The position numbers were made by a program, and so were the translations under genes. The notes under the pieces are model-generated. The model was not told the DNA's origin and ran no database searches. It saw only the letters and a list, made by a program, of their open reading frames with translations. This document shows, in pieces, positions 32,796 through 45,703 of a stretch of 64,000 bases of DNA. This stretch comes from Ahaetulla prasina (taxonomy: Eukaryota; Chordata; Lepidosauria; Squamata; Colubridae): NCBI RefSeq assembly GCF_028640845.1, contig NC_080539.1:164002236-164066235 (forward strand), in the 5' to 3' direction. The first letter of the stretch is position 1. Every line of letters starts with the position of its first letter.

Positions 32796-34369
32796 TAATT
32801 CAATTCTAACGCACATACACAATTTAAATAACCTATACATTTTCTGTTGTAAAATTTTAAGTATGAAGTTTATTGAAGTAGTCTTTTTGCTTATATTATA
32901 GGAATGTATTGAATATTAAAAGAGTTTCACAAAACACAACCCAACACAAAAAAATTAAACTTCTTTGAATCATTAAAGCAACCGTGTCTCTTGCAAAACT
33001 CTTCTGGGTGTTCTGGAAGATGCTCTGTTATGCCCACTTCACTTTGCTTTCTGCCTAGTGAAACTGACTATCATGTTGTTCCCCTAGAAAAATTACCCTA
33101 AAAGATTTCCTTGAAACACTACAAATTTTTTATGGAATCAAAACTTGAATTAAACTTTCATATTACAGATGAAAACCAGCATATTTACTAGAGAAATGAT
33201 ATCAAAGACTTTCACAAGTGTGCTACTAATTTTTAAAACAAGTACAAAATATCACTGTCCTTATCATAAATCTCCCTATATTTTATTGGTTTTATTATGA
33301 TTGCAATAAAACTATTCTGAGTAAATATGTATATAGCATAATAAGAAAATGCAGCCTGTGACCTGCATGAAACTTTCTAGATTGTCCTACACAGGTTGGA
33401 GCGCCTTCCTACTCCCTAAATTGCTTCCATTGATTCAAAAAAAACCTGCAGCATTGTTTTGTTTGTTGTTTGTATTCTGAAAAGAAGCCTGAACTAGAGC
33501 CATGATCCATCTATGGATAAAAAAACTAAAGTAGTCTTTTTTCCACCGGAAGGGAAGAATATAATTGTTTCCATCTGTTCTCAAGAAAACCTCTGCAGAA
33601 TTTTTTTCTGTCAGAGAATTGGGAGTCTCAACAAGTCTCAGTGCCATAATGCCTCCTATTCATGTGGTGGGGGGGCACACACAGTTTTTTAGAATATTAT
33701 ATAAAAAGCACAAGTAGTAGGAAGTAAATACTTTTTACAATGGACCTATCTGCTTTGGTTTATGTTTTCCCCAGCTTCTGGAATCAACAGCCTCACAAAT
33801 CCTTTCACTGGGCAAAAATCATATAGGCCTGTTACTGTGTCTACAGAGAGCTGTCTAATAGTCAGCTTTTAAAAAGGTATGTTTCTTGCTGCAGAGAGAC
33901 AAGCCACAAGATTACCTAGAGGTTTGCAGTGAAAAACGTTCTAGGCAAATAGTCACTTGAATTTACTTGGATTCATTTAGTATTGGATTCTGACTGAACA
34001 AATCCTCTCAAGATGACAATAGCAAGATCTTCTGTGGCTCCCTAGACCTAGTTTGAGTCTATAATTTCTGAGGTCTCTTCTCAGGTCAGGTTTTCAGATC
34101 TAATAACACAACCACCTGTTTCTAGTTCATCCTTATTTCACCAGCAGTCACTTAGTGATGTTCAAAGTTACAATGGACCCCACCAAAAATTGTGGGGGGG
34201 GGACTAGTACCTAATTTGGTGGGTCTTCCTGAATTCACAGTTGCTATTCAAGGGTTAGATGGCAGCAGTGGCTAGGAAAACCTTTATGCAAATTCATTAA
34301 GTGCATCAATTATCCTGTCAGAAGCAGGAGGTACAATTTTCATGCTTACGTTTGGACTATAACAATGCA

Positions 34370-34935
34370 TTCTACATAGGGCTGTCCTTGAAGGCCATTC
34401 AGAACGTGTAGCTGATCCAGAAGGCAGCAGTACAGGCCATTAAAGGCATGTCCATATAACATCTTTGTTTTATGAGTAACAATAGTTATAAGCAGGCTTT
34501 TGGGTGCAAGTCAAGGTGCTAGTTATTATCTATAAAACCCCTCATGATGTAGGTTCTGGGGAACTGTCCATTATCCATAGCTCTTGTCCACCCTAAATTA
34601 TTTGGCACAGTTGGCATTGTCAGGGTTCCATCAATTAAACTGTATCACCTGGGGGGGAAGTGCATCTTATCTGCCATAACACCTGATTCTGGAACAATAT
34701 TCTCCCAGAGGTTTATGCGTCCATCACAATGACCTTATTTAAACAAGCCCTTAAAACTTGATTACTCCCTCAATGCCTTGGGCTGGAATGGATGGCGGAC
34801 CCCTTGTGAAATGATTGGCATAAAGGAATTTGTGTTATTTTTCTCTAAACATTTGCTTTTTGTATTGTTTGTACAATACACTGTATACTACCCAGTGTCA
34901 TTATGGAGTTATACAGCCTATATATTAAAATAAAG
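34370..34935 (+). repeat. CR1/L2-like LINE 3' end
   Basis: Plus-strand phrases such as GCTGATCCAGAAGGCAGCAG, AAAACCCCTCATGATGTAGG, and TACTACCCAGTGTCATTATG near the end resemble the C-terminal ORF2 and 3' UTR of L2 or CR1 LINEs. All frames are broken. Confidence 0.5.
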
Positions 34936-35318
34936 AAAATATGATGCAAGGCCTAGTTTACTTAATTTCACTTAAATATTTACCACAGCAATGTTATTTG
35001 TAAAATAATATATAACTTCAAACTGTGAGGCCGTATTACTCCACCACACATAAACTCTTACTATTATAAATGCATTGGATTACTACATTTAAATATATAC
35101 TTTTCCACAAAGTAGTTCAATAGCTATCAAGAATCATTATTTGTACTGTTTGGTTCTTAATGCCTAATGTCAAGATCTGATATATGAAAAAATGGTTAGA
35201 CATCTCAATTTTTATATTAAAATAATGTTGTACATAACATACTAATACACTTACTTGGCACTGCAAGAGATATGTTGTTTAACTCTTGATGAATACAGTA
35301 CCAGAGTTATTAACTTAC

Positions 35319-35451
35319 ATTGTATAATGAAGGTAAGGTTTATGTACAGCAGCTGGTAATTGTTTCTTTGGTGATCCCGGCTGGCAACTTGTTTCAAATA
35401 TTGATGAAACATTTTCATCTTCACTATCATCCAAAATTAAATTTGGTGCAC
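35319..35451 (-). CDS. ATAD2B: ATAD2B exon, acidic linker between AAA modules
   Basis: This exon is 133 nt. Two bases complete a glycine codon, then APNLILDDSEDENVSSIFE, TSCQPGSPKKQLPAAVHK and PYLHYT follow, with two bases carried on to make a methionine codon. The acidic DDSEDEN patch and the serine/proline linker fit the inter-AAA linker of ATAD2B. The acceptor is TTAAACAG and the donor is GTAAGT. Confidence 0.93.
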
Positions 35452-36897
35452 CTGTTTAATTAAAAAAATTTTTTTATTAATATATAATATTGACCCCCTT
35501 AAAAGTATTAAAAGTACAATCATTTTCTAACACAGATTAATATATGCAATCCTTTCACATAGAAAAATTTAAAATGTCAACCCCAACATATTCAAATATT
35601 TAATCTGTTTAAAATTCTTTCAACCCTGTTATACGATTGATGTCCTCAGCTATCAATACAGTTCCTTTAGGATCTATCATTCTGGCTAGAGACAGTGATA
35701 AAAAGTAAAGGAAATAAAAGTATTTTGTATCAACTATTTAAAAACCTCCTAACAGTCTTCATCAAAAAATTATCAGAACACAAATTCCAAATAGTCTCAA
35801 CATTTTCTGACCTTGAGGACAAGATAACAAACAAAATCCAACCCAATGAGATTTAAAGGTCAATCATGCAATTTCTGCATTCTTATACAAGGGGAAAACC
35901 AAGGCACCTTTTGGGTTTCTGAGAATGTCAAATTGCCAAGTCCAGTCTAAACATTGCTAAACAAAATAAGCTTGGAGTAAATCTGTACTCTGAAGAGAGC
36001 AATAATAAACATAAAACAAGTTATGTCAGAATATCCATATCTTAAAAAAACCAAAATAAATATTTTTTCCTAATATTTAGCACTTCACAAGTTCATACAT
36101 GAAGCTGTTTTATTTCAATGCCTTATCTGTCATTGTTTAGAATAATTAAGAACAGATAACACATTTTTCCCACCCAAATTTGTCTGGGTAAACACAGTCC
36201 AGTGATTTATTTATTTATTTATTTTTTTTTTTATAAAAAGTTTTATTTTTACAATCATATCAAATAATTCATCCAATGTACAGTTATATACAATTAGTCG
36301 GGCTTGCCCAGTCACCACCACCCTTCTTAACACTCTTCCCTCTTCTACCTTCTTTTACTTTCCAAACCTTCCTCTCCTTCTCTTATCTACATCCACTCCT
36401 CCCTCCACCCTACACCTTCCTTCTCCCTCTACTATCCCTCTTCCTTCCTCTTCTCCTCTTTCCTACCTCCTACCTCTCTTTTCTCCCTCCCCACCGTTCT
36501 AAAATAGTAACTATGCAGACCCGACCCTACATTAATTATATTTCTTCAATAATCCCTGTACATTAACCATCACTCCATCTCTACCAAACGACCCCCAATT
36601 CCCTCCCCTTACCCCCACCCCCACCCCGACTTCCCAGAACAAAATGCAGGGTATCAAAACTAACAATCATAATCCAAAATAATTCCTAAATTATAATCTT
36701 TAGTCACACCACACTTAGTCACACTCTCAATTCCCTCTCCTTCAAAAATATATCTAATACAAAATATTTCCTAAATTTACTCATATGCTATTCGATATTT
36801 TTTTATCTGATACTTATTTTAAATATAATCAATCCACATTTTCCATTCTAAAATATATTTTTCTAGTATATAGTCTTTCAAGTAAGCGGAGATTTTG

Positions 36898-37257
36898 TCA
36901 TCTCTGCCAGATTTGATACTTTGAGTGTCCATTTGTTGTTTTGTTTTGTCCATTCTTGATTGTAGGTAATTCTTCTTTCTTCCAATACTGAGCAATCAAA
37001 AGTCTTGCGACTGTTATTAAGTTCAAAATCAATTTAGTCTCTATAGCTGTATAGTCCATAATTATTCCTAGTAGAAAGAACTGCGGAGTAAACTTAATCT
37101 TTTTCAAAATATTCTGCATGATCCACCAGCCTTTAATCCAAAATACTTTAACTTTTTTACAAGTCCACCATATATGGTAATAAGTAGCATCTTCACAATC
37201 GCATCTCCAACATTTAGCAAGATCTAATATGTGTTTCTTGTAAACAGGTAATGTCAT
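36898..37257 (-). pseudogene. L1 ORF2 C-terminal part
   Basis: This is a 119-codon frame beginning MTLPVYKKHILDLAKCWRC with the CWRCDCEDATYYHIWWTCKK segment, the cysteine-rich C-terminal region of L1 ORF2. The endonuclease body and the reverse transcriptase are absent upstream; the frame lies directly next to the ORF2 start at about 37262-37350. It is not functional. Confidence 0.8.
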
Positions 37258-37261
37258 TTTT

Positions 37262-37352
37262 AAATTATTTCAAATAATGAAATACTTTCCTTCTCTTCTG
37301 CGGTGAATTCAGGCCATTAACATTCCAAGATAATAGTTTAATTGCCATTATC
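37262..37352 (-). pseudogene. L1 ORF2 start, truncated
   Basis: The minus strand reads MAIKLLSWNVNGLNSPQKR followed by RKVFHYLK, the start of the L1 apurinic endonuclease domain (LSWNVNGLNS). It then runs into a stop and the C-terminal ORF2 piece within about 10 bases. This marks the junction of the internal deletion. Confidence 0.75.
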
Positions 37353-37618
37353 GGCCAAAGGAAACTTTTGGAACACCAGCCGCAGATCACATTTTACTTT
37401 AGGCCTTGCTCCTCCCACTGTTTCCATTGTAGTAGTTGCCAGTTGTTGTTGTGCCTTCATCTCTTGTTCCTTGCCTTTAGCAGCAGCTCTTGTCGGCGTT
37501 TAGTCTTTTGAATCTAAACCCGTCGTAGGTATTTCCAACACTTGTAATAAATCTTCTTCCATCACAATCTGTTCTTGTACCTGCTTCACTTCTCTTCCTT
37601 CACTTCAGCCTCCTTCTT

Positions 37619-38443
37619 CTAGCTTCCAATGGGGAAGACTTCCAACTTTAATACCTCAACATAAAATTCTCTTGCTTTTCCAACCGTATTGAAACGATGT
37701 ACTTTCCCTGCATAATATACTATTATACCAGTTGGAATATCCCATCTATATTCAATCTGATGTTTTTTAAGTTCATTCACCAGGAAGGCAAATTCCTTCC
37801 TAGCCCTTAACATTTTTGGTGAAATTTCCTTTAATATCAAAATATCTTGACCAGCAATCTGAATCTTCTCCCCCTTATATGAAGCTTGCAAAATCTGATT
37901 TCTCACTGTTCTGTTTGTAAAATAAATAACAACATCCCTTGGCAACTTTTTTTGCCTTGCTATCCAAGAATTCACACGATATATTTTATCAATTTGATAA
38001 GCCACATTTGCTGGACAAGCTGCTAATATCTCAGCAAATACTTCAGAAAAAATTTCCCTTAAATTCTCTTCCTTATTTTCTTTCAAACCTCAGATTCTAA
38101 GAGCAAATTCCATATTTCTATATTGTATCAAAACTATTTCATCCTCTGTCTTTTCCATTTTACTTTGAAATTCATCCATTTTATTTTCTAATTTTAAATT
38201 ATGTTGCTTAATTTCTTCAACCTCCTCTTCTAATAAAATCACATTCGTTGCCAAACTTTGTACTGCCATTACAAATCCTTCTTTAACTTCTTTATTTCCC
38301 ACTTGAATTTCTGATATCTGCTCTTTCATTTCAGACATCTCATCAGTTATTACTTTAAATTTTTCTTCTATAAAGCCTTTTAAGTTCTCTTGTAACGCCT
38401 CTAAATTCAATGTTCTAGTCTCTGCTGTATGAGCTGGAGGCAC
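37619..38443 (-). pseudogene. L1 ORF1, broken in two
   Basis: The upstream piece (38443-38090) is a coiled-coil region (MKEQISEIQVGNKEVKE, LEEEVEEIKQHNLKLEN). A stop near 38090 is followed by the RNA-binding part (38086-37619) with PRDVVIYFTNRTVRNQIL and YRWDIPTGIIVYYAGKV. This order is that of L1 ORF1p (coiled coil, RRM-like, C-terminal domain). A single break separates the pieces, so the copy is moderately old or the break is a sequencing difference. Confidence 0.75.
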
Positions 38444-39406
38444 CAGCTGATAAAGTTCCAGAGCTCTTTGTTACAGTAGACTTTAATTGTTTGGCTGCCA
38501 TCTTCTATAAAATTATTTATTTATTTATTTCCAACTTAATATTCACTTTAAATCTTCTTAACTTCTGAAAGACACAGACTTTTAAAGCAGTATTTAAAAA
38601 ATCTCCCTAGATTCTATCAGCAGGCAGCAAAGAGTTAAAGCAGCAAGTAACATGCAAATTACCAACTGCAGAGGCACACGCTGAAAGTATCACTTTCGCT
38701 TTCCACTCGTTAACTTGTTAACAATTCGCCTCCATTTTCTTGCTGTTTTAAAGCTTGTTACAAAGTATGGGGGAATCGGCTTGGCTACTTGCTTAAAATT
38801 CTCCCACTTTCGTTCTGTCCGGTATAATCCTTTATTGTCCAAAATAAATCTCGGCGTTTGGTCGTGGTGATTGGTTCCGCCAAAGCAGAAGAATCCTCGG
38901 ATCTGGAGCACTTCGGGTTACTGGAGGGAACTTAACCCTTCAAACCCCTTTTTTCTCAGGGGCTTTAGGGAAATTCAACCTCTGCCCTCAGCTCACCCCT
39001 TCTCCTTCTCCCGAAGAGGGGGTTTTCCGAACCGCTGGGCAGCAGATTTAAGCTGTCCTAGCGATTCCACATAATCCAGAGGTTGGTGATCGTAAAGATC
39101 ACCGCCATCACCTACGGTGCCAAACCGGAAGTCCACAGTCCAGTGATTTATTGAGCCAGGAAAGAATTATAACTTTGCATTTGCAAGACTTTTTACAGCA
39201 TCACATTAATGTAGAAGAAGCTCTGAATGATATTCTTCCTGCAATATTTTCCAATATAAGTAAGAGTCACGCTTATACAGAAGTGATACTCATTGCCCAT
39301 TACCTCACTTTATTCATTTAATTGTTGAGGACTGATCACAGCAATGTCTAAAAATCAATAACAGTCATCTATCAAATCAAGAAATAAATAACTGATTAAA
39401 TTATTG

Positions 39407-39829
39407 TACAGGTAGTCTTCGACTTACGACTGGTCACTTAGCAACTGTTCAAAATTACAATGAGCCTCCATAGGGCTACTTATGACCAGGATTTGAAGTT
39501 ACAATGGCCACTCTCTCCCTACAGTCACACGATTGGTGCTTGGGAATCAGCCCACGGTTGTGGCCATTTGCAGTGTCCTATGGTCATGTGATTGCAATTT
39601 AAGTTTTTTTGCTGAATACCTGCATTTACTTCTGGCAAAAAAGGCCCATTGTGGATTCACTCAATGACCAATTGTGGTCAATGACCACAATTACCAGAAA
39701 TACCATGATAATCCACTTAACAACTGATGCAAAGCAAATCATAAAATTGGGTGCAATCACATGAGGACCCCTTAATGTCCAGAATGACTTCCAGGCTCAA
39801 TTATGGTCATAAGCTGGGGACTATCTGTA
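39407..39829. mobile_element. DNA transposon remnant (TACAGGTAGTC ends)
   Basis: The left end is TACAGGTAGTCTTCGACTTA, and the right end GGGGACTATCTGTA is the inverted counterpart. The interior has ACTTATGACCAGGATTTGAA and GGTCATGTGATTGCAATT. I recall this as a common squamate non-autonomous element. There is no open transposase frame. Confidence 0.6.
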
Positions 39830-41412
39830 TTTGATTATTTATTTATTGGGTTTATGCCCTGCTGCATAAACCTCTTGGTGGCTTATAATAAAATGACAAG
39901 TTAAACATCTAAATTCTGACATATATGAGAATAAGAGAAATAAATATTGTACAATACATTAAGTCAGCAAACTCATGAAAATGCTTTCTGAAATAATTCA
40001 CTCTTTAATTATTTCCAAAAGGCTAGAAGGAAGGAAATATGGATTGATCGACTGCTTGAGGTTGTGTTCTCCTTCTCTTCTTGGCCCTTCCTCATTGTCA
40101 GGACGATTTATCTGCTAATCAAACTATAGCTGCCAATCAAATTGCAGCAATGGGTAGGAGGGCAGACAAGATGGCTGCAAGGAAGTTCTGCTAACACAGG
40201 CCTCATTAGGAAGATGTTGGGAACCCAAATCCAGGTGTCAAAGTAAAGAGGCAAACTAAAAGATCAGAAGAGGCTACAAAAAGGAGGCAGTGGCTGAGAA
40301 AACTAGAGTGGGAAGACAGAAAGAAATGATTCCTTCCCTCAGAACTGTTATGAGGCAAAAGGTCTTCAAGTCTTTTCCTTTGGATGGAATAAAGACTCAG
40401 AAGAGGAAGAAAATCAAAAAGGCCAATCAGAAACAAGGAAAACAAAGATTTAAAAAAAGTAAGCAATTTTTTTTAAAAAGTAAAGACTCTGACAGAACAG
40501 AAATAGCAAAAAGAAACTAAAAAGAAAAGACAGATTGAACTCTATAGAAAGAAATGTCTAAGGGTCTAAGAGTGGTCTTGAACAATTCTGCAGAGATACA
40601 CTGGGAATAAGACAACAGAAATATGGAAGTCGGTCATGAACAAATATATAGGAAATATAGGATAGAAAGCTATGAAAATATAATGAGATTGGACTTTGAA
40701 GACAATAGTGTAGATAAACAGCTTTTAAAGAGCAGTTAAAATAGAAAATTGTTTTGTTATTAAGATTCATTTCTGCACTAGTCAAAGGCATTGATAATTT
40801 ACAATGTTCATCTATTTGTAAGCTTTCCTGTTGTAAAATAAAAATCACTTTCCATCCATTGAAGGAAAATACAAAAACCCAATCAATTTCCAGTGTTTTG
40901 TGTCTATTGAGTCTGGGTCAATTTGGTTATTAAGTGATAAAAAAAAAGTCTTACAAAAGTGAGCAAGACTGATTTTCAATGGGTATTCTAAAGCAACAAT
41001 GCTACAACAGAGAAGCAGCGCCACCTCGTGGGAATTTGAAGCACCAATCATAACCACCACTTGTTCAATATTGTAACGTCAAATGGTTTCTGAATGAGTG
41101 GTCATTAACTGAGGATTACCCGTACTTTTGTTTTGTCCCCTCAAAACTCAAGGAAAGTTTCTGAACTTTTTGTTTTCCTAATGGTTTCTGAATGTTTTCC
41201 CAAAGTCATCCCCTTGGCTCCCTAAATTCAGAGAGCAAAGAACTCTCTTAAATTATTTCATATATGCCCAATTTTTTTTCTGTCATCAACTTGTTTTTAT
41301 TTTATACTTTATTGCCATTCACTTTTACCACTCTATCATTTCAAAAAAACAATCTTAGGTTTCTACAGGAACTAAGGGGTTGCCATAAAATGGATTAATA
41401 ACATAGAAATAC

Positions 41413-41724
41413 CTTCTCTTTTGTCACCCTGACTGAATTCAGCATGAGGAAATACTTTATGTAAAACAGCCAGCATTTCATTGAAGGTTCTTTCCAACAA
41501 TGGCCTTATGATGGGAGATAAAGCATGCCCTGATGATGTTACAGCACGTTGAGAAGCAGGCACGATATTCTGCATTGCGTGATAGAAGTCTTGTGCACTG
41601 AGAACTATTGAAGAAACATCAAGCTGCAATTTTTGACTGCTCGCATAGATCTGAGGATAGCGCCGTCGCAGGGCAATCAAGGCAGCTTCAGTACAAAGTG
41701 CTTTTATGTCAGCGCCACAGTATC
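41413..41724 (-). CDS. ATAD2B: ATAD2B exon, AAA1 lid and beyond
   Basis: This exon is 312 nt. Two bases complete a glycine codon, then it reads YCGADIKALCTEAALIALRR, RYPQIYASSQKLQLDVSS, IVLSAQDFYHAMQNIVPAS, QRAVTSSGHALSPIIRP, and LLERTFNEMLAVLHKVFPH. The GADIKALCTEAA segment is the sensor 2 and lid region of the classical AAA fold (compare G.DI..LC.EA in p97-like ATPases). The acceptor is CCTTAG and the donor is GTATTT. Confidence 0.95.
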
Positions 41725-43519
41725 CTAAGGCATGAAAATAAAACATACAGTGGTTCTATTAAGCAGTATCGATATTTTGTGCATGTCAAGCACGTCCACA
41801 AAGCTGAATGTGAGCAGCAATATTCTACTGGATTCATACTACACTGAGAGTGCGTGTAATTTAGAAGATCTAAGAAAATAAACATTGAAATTATCTTTTA
41901 AACAAAGAATATTCAAGAATCCACATGAAGAAACCTGTGAGAGAAAATCAAGGAACCTATAAAAAAAGATGAAAATATACACATACAAATTAATGTTAAT
42001 GGTGGTTTATACATACATGAGTGGAATTGCACCCAAACTAGCTAGTAGTAAAGCAGTAACCATGGCAAAATGGATTCTCTTCCTAAACCAAAATGTCTTT
42101 TGGGAAAGGAGAACCAGAATAGATCAGGCAACAAAGGGTTTGAAAATTTTGTCATTTCACCTATAATTTATAAACACATACACACACACACACTCATGGG
42201 GGGGGGGGGGAGGGACAGAGAGAAACCAATTTCAAGAAAGTATTTGGCAAATGACATCTACCCTGATTTAATTTTTAAAAAAAGAATCTTTGCTTTGGGT
42301 TCACTGGGAAGAACTTCTATTTTCTACACTGAAAGCTCAGTAACTAAACAAGGTGGTGAGTTCTGTCCCTCTGCTTCCATGGTAACTATTTAAAGATCAT
42401 CCTCTCCAAAGATCAAGAAGCAACCTTACTGCTAAAGTGTAAGTTTCATAGATCGTTCTCTGAACAGCTACAGTTAATGTGATCTCGTAAACCTTCACAA
42501 AAGCTCAAAATGTTTAGACTGCTATATAATTTGGGCTGGAGGACCTTGCAAGATTATTTTCCATTTTCTAAGGAGGTCTGAACAAAATTAAGTGGTTTAT
42601 AAAACTAATTCAATTTTATTTCCACTAGCCAAAAACTGGGATTTTTCTGAGCGATATTTCAATGTAAACAGAGAAAAATCCCCATTTCAAAATCCATGTT
42701 CTTTCATGGTATTTGCTATCAATAAATGCCACAAAAATCTAATTTCTGTGCCTTAACCTCAATTCTAGCTCTCCGTGGATTTTTTAATTATCTTATGGCT
42801 TTTCTCAATTTAATTATCAGGAGATCCAATCTAAAATTAAGTCCTATTCGCTTTCCTTTTGGAACAAATTGTGTTCCAACATATTTCCTTCTTTTAGGCA
42901 ACTCTGCAAGTAATTATACTGCTCAACAAAGTAAGTATAAGCTTTCAAACAAAAATTAGATACTTGTACAGTGAAATACGCAATACTTAAAATTTATACA
43001 ACTTGGCTGCAATCATTTTATGTCTTTTATGCAGTATTTTATCATTCCTCTTCACTGACAATTGGTATCTTTTACCAATTGTAACTTTTTAGTACTAGGT
43101 GTTAGTAAAAACTATCTAGATAATAAAACTCCCCTTTGAAACATAGTAAGACATTGAGACAAATAAAAAGTAACTATTAGCAGCCACTGTCATATCACTC
43201 GTTTATCTGACCATCCATTGGCAATATTCTGTGTCTGTGTAGTAACCCTGGAGGCCGCTAAAATAGGATGTTTCTGGATGAATAAGCTCTCTAATTAAAA
43301 CTCAAATGACGCAATGTTCAAACTGTGGCCTGGAACTATACTAGGCATAATACACTAGTTTATCAGGAAAAACAATAAAGTTATTTACCTGGCTCTATAG
43401 TGGAAAGCAGAAATAGGCACCCTTTCCAGAATGTTGACCTACCATTCTAATGATTCATTGTCATTGGTTAGCTAGCGGAGTTTGATAAATGATTTATTTC
43501 AAAACTCCTGTGAGGGGCT

Positions 43520-43690
43520 CCTGGTTATTTTATTTATTTATTCATTCATTCATTTATCAAATATACGTAGCGGTCCATCTCACAAAAATGACTCTGGGAG
43601 ACATACAACAATATGATAAAACAATACATGTAAGAAACAATCAATACAAAAATATAAACATCAACATTAAAAGATAAGTATTATAAAAAC
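43520..43690 (-). repeat. LINE 3' end (CR1/L2-like)
   Basis: A TTTATT/ATTC-rich tract is followed by the complement of a GTCTCCCAGAGTCATTTTTG motif, the usual arrangement at the 3' end of L2 or CR1 copies in reverse orientation. Confidence 0.35.
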
Positions 43691-44169
43691 AAATATACAA
43701 ACCCTAGATAAAGAGAGAATAAGAATAGCCAGCTCAGCAATGGAACCATATAAGCGTGTCTCAGATTCCCTGGGAACCCCAGACCTGATGACACAACTAG
43801 GTATTGAGGAACTTCTGGAATGTCAAAATTCCAGAGCAGTATCATCCTATAAACAAAGTTTTATGCAACATAGTTGCTACCCTCATTATATAATACAGAT
43901 CAATAAACTGTCAAAGTGTCGGAAATAATACACAATGTATTTAATTAATATTGTCAAATATTGCTACAATTTTTTGAAAAATGAATATTACAATGAATTA
44001 ATGAATCTTTACAAAACTGTAAGGTATTATAGTTTTATAAATTTTATAAAATTTATAAAATTATAGTTTTATAAATTATATTTAATTATATAAATATAAG
44101 TTATATAATTAAAATTGCAATCATGTGAAAGTGCAGAATATGTCATATATTGAGAACACAATTCTTGCA

Positions 44170-44199
<30 letters not shown>

Positions 44200-44201
<2 letters not shown>

Positions 44202-44680
44202 TTGTAGGCTATCCACTCAGAATGATCCTGGGTGACATATGGAATCAGTACAACAATCAAAACCATAAAAAAGGGAAAAGGCAGCCAAACAGTCAAAGAG
44301 AATAGGGTCAGGACAGAGAAGGCATGTCTCCTACATATCTTCAGATTACATCACTTAATAAATGAAAACTGATGCATGTGGACAGTCAGTTCTTACAAAA
44401 TAGGCAGATGTAGGCAACCACCAACATCTTGAATTGCACTTGTAAACCTACTGATAACCGGATCAGGTAACAGTGTTACACAGGCATAGCATGCCATCGC
44501 CACAGCTCCTTGTGCCACCATACCTGAAGTTTCCAGGTAGTCTTCAAGAGCAGTCCTCTGTACACAGCATTGCAATAATCCAGTCAAGATACAGCTAAGG
44601 CATGAGACCATGTGAATAAGTGCCCCCCCCCACGCACACACCACACTCTCTTGATTTAGGTGTAAGTGCAATTGTAGCAC
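44200..44680 (-). repeat. CR1/L2-like LINE ORF2 fragment
   Basis: The minus strand carries the remnant of the L-D-Y-C-N-A motif of LINE reverse transcriptases (GACTGGATTATTGCAATGCT), followed by a broken frame (DYLETSGMVAQGAVAMACYA). A (CTGT)n tract lies at the 3' side. The copy is heavily decayed. Confidence 0.45.
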
Positions 44681-45587
44681 AAGAAGGATTTATACAAAGG
44701 TCTCTGTGCTGCAGCTGCCATCTGTTCCTCAGGTAGGACTTGTGAGCTTTTTAATGAACCAATATATAAATGGTTAAAAATAAAACTCAAGCCTGTTCAT
44801 AGCATAGTTGATTTTAAAATACAAATAAAGCCAGTATAGTGTGATATTCTTTGATTTACTCTTTCTGTCTTGTAACAATCAGAAAGAAGAAACTTCAGGA
44901 TAATGTTCTCAATAGTCTGATTATAAATTATAGAATTGCTTTCCTGCAATGTGCCTAATACACACACACACACACACAAATTCACATTTTAAGTTTTAAT
45001 TAATTTTTATATTTTTATACTGTGTTTAATTTTATTTTTCCATCTGTGTACACTGTTCAACAGTAAAATATCTTGTATGTTTTGTCTGCATTAAAAATGG
45101 CATATAAAGCAAATAAATAATAATGCATTTATGTAATGTGGAAATTCATAATATTTTGAAAAAAGATGGAATAATAAATAGAAAAGAATTACACATATAA
45201 AAAGATACGTAATGTTAAAGAGTATTAAATGAAGTATGATTTCAGAAAGAACTGGCATGCAAGAAATTTACATGAGAGCCATAGCATGTTTTGCATTTTA
45301 CCAAATTGTATTTTGGAAGATGATCTTTACAGTTATTTTGCTTCAGTATTTAAAAAGAATAAAGCTTGAAAAATTTGTGTGAAGTAAAATAGCACAGAAA
45401 TGGAAGCTGAAAACTAAAATAGCTTGATGCACTCTGATCGTAATAAGAATCTACAATTCAGAAAAGTTAATCTTAAAGTGGGAGTAAAATGAGAATTATC
45501 CAAGCTTTATGGGAGGACTACAAGCATCTTAAATAGCATTGGATCAGTTAGTACAGTAAATCCTCACAGACAGAAGATGCCTTAGAA

Positions 45588-45703
45588 CAGGGGTCTGCAA
45601 ACTTGGCTCTTTTAAGACTTGTGGACTTCAACTCCCAGAGTTGAAGTTGAAGTTGGGAGTTGAAGTCCACAAGTCTTAAAAGAGCCAAGTTTGCAGATCC
45701 CTG
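45588..45703. mobile_element. Foldback hAT-type MITE
   Basis: This 116-bp palindrome has ends CAGGGGTCTGCAAACTTGG and its complement. It is flanked by CCTTAGAA (45580-45587) and TCTTAGAA (45704-45711), an 8-bp duplication with one mismatch. The core CAACTCCCAGAGTTGAAG is shared with the element at 3903. Confidence 0.75.

Larger units (their letters stand above)
32078..35318 (-). other. Intron with DNA transposon and LINE fragment
   Basis: This intron holds the 366-bp element at 32430-32795 and the LINE fragment at 34370-34935. G-runs occur at 33666-33675 and 34194-34201. A short piece at 34140-34185 (CAGTCACTTAGTGATG) resembles part of the TACAGGTAGTC element family at 39407. The remainder shows nothing recognisable. 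Confidence 0.5.
36212..39133 (-). mobile_element. Internally deleted L1 with target-site duplications
   Basis: The 19-bp repeat CACAGTCCAGTGATTTATT flanks the element (36193-36211 and 39134-39152). On the minus strand the order is 5' UTR-like sequence (39133-38450), ORF1 in two pieces, the start of ORF2, and the end of ORF2. A 3' UTR and a poly(A) seen as T-run at about 36218-36232 complete it. Both ends are present but most of ORF2 is missing, so it inserted or decayed as a deleted copy of about 2.9 kb. Confidence 0.85.
35452..41412 (-). other. Intron with full L1 insertion
   Basis: This intron of almost 6 kb contains the L1 at 36212-39133 and the DNA transposon at 39407-39829. A piece of LINE 3' end follows at about 39835-39900. 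Sequence at 41080-41125 (GAGTGGTCATTAACTGAGGA) resembles another end of the 39407 family. The rest is AT-rich and unassigned. Confidence 0.55.

Noticed and set aside
36276..36566. Plus-strand 96-codon pyrimidine-rich frame
   Set aside because: It is the reverse complement of the L1 3' UTR and poly-purine tract.
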